64,000 bases of DNA from positions 51,503,695-51,567,694 of the forward strand of contig NC_012872.2 in assembly GCF_000003195.3 (NCBI RefSeq), in the 5' to 3' direction. The notes under the pieces were generated by a model. It did no database searches. It worked only from the letters and a program-made list of their open reading frames with translations, and had not been told where the DNA came from. This document shows positions 11,126-19,200 of this stretch, piece by piece. The translations under genes were made by a program, and so were the position numbers. Positions within the stretch are counted from its first letter, which is position 1; every line of letters starts with the position of its first letter. Source of the DNA: Sorghum bicolor. Taxonomy: Eukaryota; Streptophyta; Magnoliopsida; Poales; Poaceae.

Positions 11126-11702
11126 ACCATGTTTTCAGATCGGACGACTAATCGCGATTAATCGTGATTAGTCGTCCTTATCGTAACTGCATGCTCGATA
11201 AGTTTTGTCGATTCGATCAGGTCGATCAGAAACCTTATCGTCCGATTAGATGCGATTAGTCACGATTAGTCGTCCGATAAGTGTAGCAGGACGATAAGTT
11301 GGGCCAGTACAGGAATATTGTATTTAGGCCTGTAGGAAGAATTAGGCCCACCTTAAGCCAGCCAATTAGGGTAAGAAAAGAACAAGAGTGAGTGAGTGAG
11401 TGTCCAGGAGGCAGGAGCTCATGTTTGTGGCCAAATCAGGCATCAGCAAGCTGGAATTACATGTAAGTGGCCAAATCACCATGATAATGATTCATTATGC
11501 CATGAATTCATATATTTACATCATATATATATAGTATATACATGGTCGATCAGGTTATCTAGGCATAAAGACGACTAAATGTCCGATCAGCCCGATCAAA
11601 CCGATCAGACCGACTAATCGACCCTGATCGACGACTAATCGTGATTAGTCGTCTGATCGGTGGTCAAACAACTAGATTCGATAATACGATCTGAAAACAT
11701 GG
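11126..11702. mobile_element. hAT-like TIR element with GATTAGTC motif clusters
   Basis: The termini CCATGTTTTCAGATCG and its exact inverse bound a 577-bp element. CTGAAGG lies directly outside both ends (11119-11125 and 11703-11709), a 7-bp duplication, or 8 bp with one mismatch, which fits hAT. Subterminal zones (11138-11290 and 11570-11665) are packed with CGATTAGTCG/CGACTAATCG and CGATCAG motifs in both orientations, as expected for transposase sites. The core (11290-11560) has no coding. Confidence 0.75.
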
Positions 11703-11709
11703 CTGAAGG

Positions 11710-12120
11710 TTGGGAGAAAATACAACAACTTATACTGAAATATATAGTTAAGATGCATGACATAATGATACAAACTGAACTAGAACTTAAAAACTTGATT
11801 AAAACAAAACTAGAGTTAATCAAAAACTGAACTAAAAACTATACAGAACTTGAAACTACAGTCTATATACTCTGAAACCTGAACTCTAATTGAAAACTTA
11901 ACTAAAATAAAACTAGAGTGGAATAAAACTAAATTGATAACTAAAGTGAAACTAAAGTTTGGTATTCTGGAACCTGAACTCAAACTGAAAAAGTTAACTA
12001 AAACAAAACTAGAGTCAACTAGAAACTAAACTGACAACAATACTGAATCTAAAACAAAACTGAGAACTGAAATGCACATACACACAAATGAAACCTGGAG
12101 AAACCAAAACAGGACACAAG
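11710..12120 (+). repeat. Degenerate AACT-rich tract
   Basis: About 400 bases are a degenerate array of AAAACTAAACT-like units with interspersed GAACCTGAACTC phrases (11875, 11970). There is no exact period and no open frame of note. It lies between the hAT-like element and a GC-rich block. Confidence 0.6.
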
Positions 12121-12140
12121 CCCCTTCAAATTTTTTTGAG

Positions 12141-12258
12141 GAAGCTCCTTTTAGCCAATGCCATTGCTGCTGCTAGCCTGCTACGAGTAACATACTGTAG
12201 TAGACTTTGTATGAGCTGTGCTGTGCATGGAGGGGGAAGCTCCTTTTAGCCAATGCCC
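12141..12258 (+). repeat. 22-bp direct repeat, 95 bp apart
   Basis: GAAGCTCCTTTTAGCCAATG followed by CC occurs at 12141 and again at 12236. The repeats border a segment ending at the start of the GC-rich block and could be an old duplication footprint. Confidence 0.7.
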
Positions 12259-12920
12259 TCCTGGCGTGCTGATGAGCCCCGATGTTAGCTCTTGGCGACC
12301 TGCCTCGGGAAGGAATCGCGCGTCATGAATTCGCTGTGCTGCGGCCGGGTGGTAGAGGAGTGAATGCTCCGCGGTTGGAGTACAAACAGCAGGCGTCGCT
12401 GCAGCGGCTCTGAGGCAGGATTTTGCAGAGGATTTGCCGGTGGAGGAGTAACTCTTCTGTGGAGGAGTGATGAGAGGGGAGGCGAAACTTACACGCTTCC
12501 AATTCCGAGAGCTGCCATCTGCTGGACCCTCCGCGCAGGTCCCAGAGGCATCGCCGAGGAGGATTTGCAGCCTCACGACCATGCATTTTAGGACAGGACG
12601 GCGAGGAGCTGGTGGACGGGTCGCCGGACTTCTGTTGTGATGGGTGGGCTCGATCTGCAGCTGCCGGGCTTCGTAGGCTGAGAAACTTGGGTGCGGGGGA
12701 TGGCCACACGGTGGGGTCGTGGGAAGCGAGCTGCCATGGCTGGCGAGGAGGGGGGCGGTCGAAGGCGAGGGATTCAGGCGCACACACCACGGCGGCGCAC
12801 GAGGCTAGGAGCAGGGCTAGGAGCCTAAGAGGGTGGTTCTAGTCTGACCGTTTACGTCCACGGAGCATCGGCTGCTGGGTGCCATAGCAATCTCCCTCCT
12901 CTCCAGATCCCGGCCACCTG
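12259..12920. other. GC-rich block, gene content not recognised
   Basis: This 660-bp block is much richer in GC than its surroundings and open in several frames on both strands. The longest, minus 12783-12181, encodes about 200 residues rich in proline, serine and alanine with no motif I know. There is no convincing start context, splice pattern or conserved domain. It ends exactly where the Harbinger TIR begins. It may be a decayed host exon or promoter CpG-rich area. Confidence 0.3.
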
Positions 12921-13207
12921 GGGCGTGTTTGTGACGGTGGCTCAGCTGGGCTTTGCGCCCGTGGGCTGCAAGTGCGCGTGTTTGCGCACTTGGCCCAGGT
13001 TGCAGCCCGGCTCTGGGTGGCCAAAACTACCCTCTCCGCCTGGCTCCCGAGCGACGCCGCTAGGGTTCGCTTCCCTGGAGCTCGGCTGCGCGCGGCGCTC
13101 GCTTGGCGATTTTGGGCAGTTATGGCGGGGCTCGGGGTGGCCGCGGCGGGCTCGCGCGGGAAGATGAAACTTCCTGGTGCCATTTCACACCCTCCCCAAC
13201 CCTCCTC

Positions 13208-13215
13208 TATAAGTA
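13208..13215 (+). promoter_or_regulatory. TATA box of the Harbinger transcription unit
   Basis: TATAAGTA follows a GC-rich stretch and precedes a CT-rich leader (13230-13260). Transcription would start near 13240. The leader has a plausible intron from 13529 (donor AAG/GTGAAA) to 13865 (acceptor GTAG), placing the transposase ATG at the first base of the next exon. Confidence 0.65.
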
Positions 13216-13865
13216 GACCCGCAGCGGTCTCACTCCGTTCGTTCTCCTCTCTGAGCTCAATCCACTTCTTCCTCGTGAGAGACCGGTGGCGGCGGCTCAC
13301 TGTGCGGTGGTGGTGGTGTTCTCCTGTGGCCGACGGTGAACTCCTTCGCCGTTCCGGGTCCTTGTTCGTGTGCTGCTGCCGGGACTCCGAGGAGGCAGTC
13401 TTCTACCTCTAATTCGCCTTCTTCTTCCTCTCCGTCCGATCTGCAACCTCTTCTTCCTCTACTATCGGATCTGCAACCTCTAGTTGCAGTTCTCCTTCCT
13501 CTGTCGTCACACGACCCCGAGGCTAAGGTGAAATCCTGATTTTTTATGTGTTCTGCTTTATGATGTTCAATCTGCTAGGGTTTGCTTTCAAGATTGTTAT
13601 TTTACTTTCGTATCTGCTCTGTTTAGGGTAGATCTATGAGTTGGTATTTGCTTGAGGTCTGTGAGATGGTTTCTGTGAGTTTTGATCTGTATCGTTCATT
13701 TCTGAGTTGGTATGAATGGTCGATGATGTAGTTCACAGTGTGCACTGGGAGGCATTTTATTTTGCAGCCATGCACAGAACAAATTTATCTTGATTCATGT
13801 TGCAAACAAGTTGATGCATAGCAGGGTATGATTAGCTGAACTATTCTTAATTGACATGCATGTAG

Positions 13866-15214
13866 ATGGATCCCTCTTTGCGCCGGGAAATGATGCGTAG
13901 GCAGGCTGCTGCTATGACTATTGTGATGATGTCTTTTGTAAGCACTAGGCTAAAAAGGAAAAGTCCTGAACCTGATACTGAGCCTGACCCCTTAACCCCT
14001 TGGATTAGAGAGGAAAATGAGCTGCACAGGCAGAGAACACTGGCACTTATTTACAACTCCACTGATGTAGAGTGCATATCCATGCTTAGGATGAGAAGAG
14101 CACCTTTTTTTGCTCTCTGTGATTTGCTTAGGCACAGGCAGTTGGTGACAGATAGGGAGGGGGTGTTTGTTGAGGAGCAAGTAGCCATGTTCCTTCATGT
14201 GGTTGGTCACAACCAAAGGTTTAGGGTTGTAATACATTCTTTTAGGAGATCTATTGAGACAGTGCACAAGCATTTTCATGTGGTATTGAATGCTGTTGGT
14301 CAGCTTAGGACTGAGGTCATTAGGCCACCTAGCACAGCCACTCCTGCCAAGATCCTTGGGAGTCCTAGATGGAATCCATATCTTAAGGTAATTGTTTAGC
14401 TTGGGTTCATTATTTGTTCATAATTGTTGGATGCACTTGTATCTCACTGGTATGGTTTATAGGACTGCATTGGTGCCATTGATGGCACCCATGTGCTTGC
14501 TAGAGTTCCTAGGAACATGTAGCAAGCTTTCAGGGGTAGGAAAAAGGACCCCACACAGAATGTCATGGTTGTTGTGGACTTTGATCTCAAGTTCACTTAT
14601 GTATTAGCTGGCTGGGAAGGGTCTGCTCATGATGCACTTATTCTTTCCGATGCCATTGAGAGACAGGATGGATTCACTATGCCCCAAGGTAATTTGCACA
14701 AACTACAACCAATTGTTCACCTGATAGGTAATAACATAGAGTCACTTGGAGGCATTTGTATCCCATTGTAGGTAAATATTACTTTGTGGATGCTGGGTAT
14801 GCATGCAAAAATGGTTTCCTATCTCCATACAGGCGTGTCAGGTACCATTTAAGTGAGTTTGGGTCTAATAGGCCTACCAATGCCCAGGAGCTGTTCAATC
14901 TACGACACTCATCACTTAGAGTCACAGTGGAGAGGGCTATAGGTGCACTGAAGAATAGGTTCAGGATTCTTGATAACAAGCCATTTCACAAGTATAAGAC
15001 CCAAGTAAAGCTTGTCATTGACTGCTGCATCATACACAACTGGATATTGGGGTTTGGTACTGATGAGCATGTCCCTTCTGAGGTAGGGTTTACTGGTACT
15101 CTGCCTGACTCAAATGAATCTGATAGCCAAGAACAAGACTCTGCACTCATGGCTGCAAAGAGGGATGCAATCTGCAATGCTATGTGGGAGGGGAGGGACA
15201 CTCATAGAATTTGA
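13866..15214 (+). pseudogene. PIF/Harbinger DDE transposase, one premature stop
   Basis: Exons are 13866-14387, 14463-14688 and 14772-15214; both introns have GT-AG borders and keep the frame (phase 0, then phase 1). The start follows a leader-intron acceptor. Exon 1 encodes a basic N-terminus and a helix-turn-helix-like region (LRHRQLV, FLHVVGHNQRF). Exon 2 opens with DCIGAIDGTHV, containing the first catalytic Asp, and includes GWEGSAHDA with the second. Exon 3 holds VDAGYACKNGF and VERAIGALKNRF with the catalytic Glu. The family (HARBI1-like, DDE_Tnp_4) cuts and pastes 3-bp-target elements in the nucleus together with a Myb-like partner. A TAG at 14520-14522, probably from CAG, is the only break I see. 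Without it the protein would be about 396 residues, a normal length. Confidence 0.85.
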
Positions 15215-15414
15215 CACTTCATTTATGTCAGTTTTGTTTAGTCTACACTGCTATGAACTCTTGTTTGCATTGTGAACATGTAATAATCCATGCTGAGACC
15301 TATTTTTAAATTAATTTGTATATTCTTTGGTTTGTCTTTATATTTGCAATGTTGTTTGGCTTTGTTGTGTATATTTTGGGTGCTTTGTTACACTTGGGCC
15401 ACCCTGACTTGTTA

Positions 15415-16519
15415 ATGGCAAACACAACTATGTCTCCTGTTGAGATTTCTAGGTTTATGGGTGCTGCTGATGTGCTGGAAGAGATGATCAGGAATGGTTC
15501 AGATGCTGCTGTTGTAGGTGGTGCTGATGCTGCAGCACCTGCAAATGGTGTTGCAGGTTCTGGTGCAGCTCCAACAGCACCTGATGCTACTGCTGCCCCT
15601 ACTGGTAGAGGGGGGCAATGAGGTGGAATAACAACACCTCTGGCTTTGTTCTTAGGAGGATGTCCCAACTGTTGAATGATGGTAGCAGACCTGACAAGGT
15701 GTTTAAGGACAAGGATGTAAACCTTGTTGCAAAAGCTATGAAGGAGTATTGTGGGGAAGTGGTAAGCCCAACTCAGGTGTACAACCACTTGAGGAAGTGG
15801 AGGCAGAAGTGGGCTAGAGTTGTTAAACTGAAGGATCTTAGTGGGGCTTTGTGGGATGCTGATGCCAATACCATCGTGCTTGAGCAGGATCACTACCTTG
15901 GCCACTGCAAGGTAGTCCTTGTCTTATTCTCTAGGTTCTAATATTCTGTCTTTGCTGTTGGCTTCTCTAATCCTATGTGTAATTCTGCCAGGACCACCCT
16001 AAGGATGCAGAGTTCCTTAACATCCCAATTAGGTTTTACACTGAGATGGAGTCCATCTTTGGGGGAAACCTGGCCACTGGCAAGTTTGTTGTTGGCTCTG
16101 ATTCCCAGGGACACCATTTTGATAGTTGTGCAGGTAAGGTTGATGGTCCAACACTAACCCAGACCTACAGCAAGACTGAGATAGCTGAGGGTAGCAAAGC
16201 CACTGACCTCCCTTCTACTATTGTGGGTGGGAAGAGGAAGAGGGGACACTTCAATGAGGATGAGATGCTCTTGCTGTCTAACATGAGTGATGCTGTGAAC
16301 AATGTGGCTCTAGCTCTTAGAGAGACAGGGCCTGCCTATGTTGATGGGGATCTGTACTCGGCTGTCATGGAGATAGGGGGATACACTGAAGATGCTTTGA
16401 TGGCGGCCTACACCTTTCTCCTGGACAACAAGGCTCAGGCCAAAGGCTTTGTGAACATGAGTGATGGACATAAGTCCATCTGGCTAAGGACCTTCCTAGC
16501 CAAGAACTACTTTATGTAG
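15415..16519 (+). pseudogene. Harbinger-associated Myb/SANT-like protein, one frameshift
   Basis: A first frame from ATG 15415 (MANTTMSPVEI) encodes an Ala/Gly-rich N-terminus and ends at TGA just after 15620. At a run of six G (15610-15615) the reading must gain one base to continue into the second frame, whose own ATG is at 15618 (MRWNNNTSGFVLRRM). The second part runs 15618-15911, GT-AG intron, 15992-16519, phase 0. The trihelix/Myb_DNA-bind_3-like region includes SPTQVYNHLRKWRQKW and a downstream IRFYTEMESIFG; a basic GGKRKRGHF patch follows, then a C-terminal helical part. In PIF/Harbinger elements this partner binds termini and carries the transposase into the nucleus. A shorter product starting at 15618 would still contain the domain, so function may persist. 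Confidence 0.75.
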
Positions 16520-17322
16520 TTCCTGTTCATTCTGGTCTACATGTCTAGGAGGGGGTTAAGTGTTGAGATGTATAGTTCTTCCACCTCCCCTGAGCCACTC
16601 TCTTCTTCTTTTGACTCCAGCTGGGATGTGGCTGTTGTAGTTCTTTTGTGCAGGCAGGTTGTAGGACTGACTGCTGACCTTTTGGTGAGGATTAGCTAAG
16701 AGGGTTGCTAACAATTTGGGCCCTTATATATTGGGCAGAACCTGTTATTGTAAAACACTATTACCAGCCTCTGTTGGCTGTTGTTTATTTCATGCATGTA
16801 TTCTGTTTACTTTGTGATGTGGAGATAATTGTTTCTGTGCCAATGATGAGTATTACTAAATTCTTTTATGTCATGCTTGTCATCAAAGTATGTGATAGTG
16901 AGTTGGCCTACACAAGGTTCATCCTGACTTTTTGTGTGGCCAGCTCACTACACATTCTTCCATGGCATGCATGAGTTCAATTACATACTCTGAGGCTTGG
17001 GTTTCATCTTTGGCATGTGATGACAAATAAATGTATGAGGTGGCTAACCTGTTTTCCTTGTGTCATTCATCACATCTGAAGGAACCATAAACTTTACTTA
17101 GCAACAATTGGGTCTATGACTCAAGGTGATGGCAAGAAGTTTATGGTCCTCCAGATGCCATGGGTGCCACAAATGTTTGGATTTTCCATTAGAGCTACCA
17201 ATGATTACTGAGGTGGCTTTACATTTGGCCTATGATGACATACATAACAATCAAAGGTGGCTTTACACTTGTAATTGCTCTTGTTTTGTAAGGCTAGCAT
17301 TCAGTCATGGTTATCATCAGGA

Positions 17323-17397
17323 CATGAGATACATCCATCCCCAATGCAACAGTTCTTGGTCTGACCACCTGATGGCTGAGGATGGATGTATCTCATG
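17323..17397. repeat. Perfect 18-bp inverted repeat, 39-bp loop
   Basis: CATGAGATACATCCATCC at 17323-17340 is exactly inverted at 17380-17397. In RNA it would form a stable stem inside the element. Confidence 0.85.
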
Positions 17398-17564
17398 GCC
17401 CCATGGTACTCATGAAACAGTTCTTTGGGATCCACAAAGTTGCCACCAGTGAAGATTGTCTTAAGAATAAATTGTGCAAAGTCAATAAGGTCTGAGGCCC
17501 CCTTTATGTGCTTATGTCCTAGCCTATGATGTCACATGATGTAGTAATGAAGCACCATATGGTT

Positions 17565-17620
17565 GCGGCATGGAAGAACTTCCATTTGGTTCAAACCAAA
17601 CTGGTGTTCTTCAATGCCGC
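17565..17620. repeat. Near-palindrome of 56 bp
   Basis: GCGGCATGGAAGAACTTCCA and the following TTTGGTT pair with AACCAAACTGG and GTTCTTCAATGCCGC on the other arm, with a few mismatches and almost no loop. It is too compact for a standard plant miRNA precursor; a DNA cruciform or short hairpin RNA is possible. Confidence 0.7.
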
Positions 17621-17729
17621 AGTCATAGTTGTTTCAATTTGGTTCTTTATGACTGAGGCTTATTCAGTTCCATTTTAAAGACTAGCAGAATTGAAATCTA
17701 AATTGATGTTCGGGATTTTTTGAAGGAAC

Positions 17730-18062
17730 GTGACTTGGTATGTTGTGTACAAGGGGTACAAGCCTGGAGTGTATGCAGACTGGGCTGACTGCAATGCACA
17801 GGTTGCTGGTTTTAAGAAGAACTGCTACCAGGGGTTTCCAACAAAGGAAGAGGTAGTAGCCTCTTTCTTAGAGTACATGGGCTGTGATGAAGATGCCATG
17901 GAAACCAATCTCTTTCCCAAACAACAAGGCATCACTGAGCCCAAGCAAGTTGTTGGTACAATGAACATCTTCCTTCCTATAGCTATATCTCTGATTGTGC
18001 TTTTGGTGGCCATGCTTATGTATGTATCTAAATCTTGTTGCACTTGTCCTGCAAATAAGTAG
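17730..18062 (+). CDS. Hybrid-binding (RNase H1 N-terminal/viroplasmin-like) domain with membrane segment
   Basis: The frame begins with TWYVVYKGYKPGVYADW, followed by a GFKKNCYQGFPTKEEVVASF segment. This is the pattern of the RNase H1 N-terminal hybrid-binding domain (also called the viroplasmin or Cauli_VI fold), which grips RNA-DNA hybrids or dsRNA. After a short linker comes a hydrophobic stretch (IFLPIAISLIVLLVAMLMYV, about residues 80-99) and a Cys-rich tail (SKSCCTC), then TAG. No ATG starts this frame: the domain opens at GTG with a TGA three codons upstream. Either an upstream exon supplies the start (an AG lies at 17724) or the ATG decayed to GTG. It sits inside the Harbinger TIRs on the same strand as the other genes. 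Domain call firm, gene structure uncertain, expression unknown. Confidence 0.55.
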   Translation: MTWYVVYKGYKPGVYADWADCNAQVAGFKKNCYQGFPTKEEVVASFLEYMGCDEDAMETNLFPKQQGITEPKQVVGTMNIFLPIAISLIVLLVAMLMYVSKSCCTCPANK

Positions 18063-18078
18063 GTCCTGCAGCTGTTCC

Positions 18079-18249
18079 ATGGTGACCTGGTATATTGTGT
18101 ACCAAGGTAGGCACCCTGGTGTCTACTCTAACTGGACAGAACTATGTTTGGCACTTGCTGGAGGTGACAATAACTTGTATCAGGCTTTTAAAACAAGGGA
18201 GGAAGCTGATGCAGCTTTTCTAGCTTTCAGATTAAGTATTGTATGCTGA
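18079..18249 (+). CDS. Second hybrid-binding-domain frame, short
   Basis: From ATG 18079 the frame reads MVTWYIVYQGRHPGVYSNW and continues through NLYQAFKTREEADAAFLAF, then stops after five unrelated residues at TGA 18247-18249. It is a second copy of the same about 45-residue domain as the preceding frame, in a different reading frame, and ends where the first copy has its linker. It may be a separate small gene, an alternative exon, or a truncated duplicate. The first copy carries a membrane segment and this one does not. Confidence 0.5.
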   Translation: MVTWYIVYQGRHPGVYSNWTELCLALAGGDNNLYQAFKTREEADAAFLAFRLSIVC

Positions 18250-19200
18250 ACTAAATTAATTGGAATTGGCAATGATGTTAAAACTGAGACCCAATTTAGA
18301 TGTTGTAACAAGGAACATTTCTGTGTGTGTTATGTTTATTTTGCTGCATCTTTGCATGCTTCAGTTCAAAACATGTGAATTGCTGTATTTTGATCATGGG
18401 CCTGGCCGAGTTTCATATGTGCCAAACACAATCTCCAAAAGGTAGTTGAGGTAGTTGCTCTGTTAACCTGGCTCCCAACTGCTCCACAAACACCAGCTAC
18501 GTTGGGCCAGGCTAGTTTCATACAATGACACAAACAACAGCACTTGCTCCAAACAAGCCTGGCTTGGCTGGGCCTGGGTCTGATGGGCTAGTTAGGCTGG
18601 ACTGGTACACCCTCACAAACGCGCCCCTGTCTGTTCAGGTGGGCCATTTCTCTGTTGTCTATGTTCCCAATCACCACCCGGGCGCGAGGGGAATTGCTGG
18701 AAATGGGCTATTTCTCTGTTGTCTATGTTCCCAATCACCACCCGGGCGCGAGGGGAATTGCTGGAAACGAAGCTACGTCCGTCTGTACTTTTGTGTGTTT
18801 GTCTTCTTCTTTTTAATAGTGGGTAGTTCTCCTGCCGGTTCATTTTTTTTTAAAAAAAATAAAGCTACGTCCGTCAAGGCCATTGCCGCCATGCCATATA
18901 TTTTTGCGCTGGCTGCAAGAGAGAACAATGGATATGCCTTGACAAATTGATTATGTAAGAGTTTTTCTTCCGAAGTCCTAACATTAATTTTTGCCTGCAA
19001 ATGCAATGTTGCTTTGAGCTCGTGTGAGCATTAGTAGGTGTATTTTAGGAACATGCTAATAATTTCTACCCTGCAAGATATAAACAGATCGTCTACATGC
19101 ATCAACTAAATTGAATACACTTTCTAATTAGATCATGTTTGGTACATTGCAAATTGCTAAGAAAAAAAATCTGTCTTTGTGCCTGTGGTATTTGCTATTT
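18250..19200. other. Harbinger right end and spacer to the PR5K gene
   Basis: No gene is seen. The Harbinger right TIR lies at 18608-18626. A 64-bp unit is present twice at 18641-18768. 18850-18862 is a T/A run. The rest up to 19200 would be the 3' untranslated region and downstream spacer of the minus-strand kinase gene. Confidence 0.5.
18641..18768 (+). repeat. 64-bp tandem duplication
   Basis: Two adjacent copies begin GGGCCATTTCTCTGTTGTC (18641) and GGGCTATTTCTCTGTTGTC (18705) and share CACCCGGGCGCGAGGGG. They lie directly outside the Harbinger right end. Confidence 0.9.

Larger units (their letters stand above)
16520..17729. other. Non-coding interior of the Harbinger element with hairpins
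   Basis: There is no credible gene between the Myb-like stop and the hybrid-binding-domain frame. Two inverted repeats (17323-17397 and 17565-17620) are described separately. Phrases such as GTGGCTTTACA recur (17212, 17262), a hint of local duplication. Confidence 0.5.
12921..18626 (+). mobile_element. PIF/Harbinger transposon, near complete
   Basis: The left terminus GGGCGTGTTTGTGACGGTG (12921-12939) matches the inverted right terminus GGGCGCGTTTGTGAGGGTG (18608-18626) at 17 of 19 positions. CTG is present directly outside both ends, a 3-bp target duplication. Inside, all on the plus strand, lie a TATA promoter, a leader intron, a DDE transposase, a Myb/SANT-like gene and two hybrid-binding-domain frames. 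The transposase plus Myb-like pair is the canonical two-gene set of PIF/Harbinger elements. CTG differs from the usual TTA/TAA target. Both main genes carry one disabling change, so this copy is probably inactive or only recently dead. Confidence 0.85.

Noticed and set aside
12181..12783. A 200-codon minus-strand protein
   Set aside because: Low-complexity Pro/Ser/Ala composition from GC-rich DNA, no domain, and an overlapping equally open frame on the same strand.
17730..18249. An integrated plant pararetrovirus, suggested by the viroplasmin-like domain
   Set aside because: No coat, movement, protease or RT sequence is nearby; the frames lie inside Harbinger TIRs. The domain is shared with cellular RNase H1.
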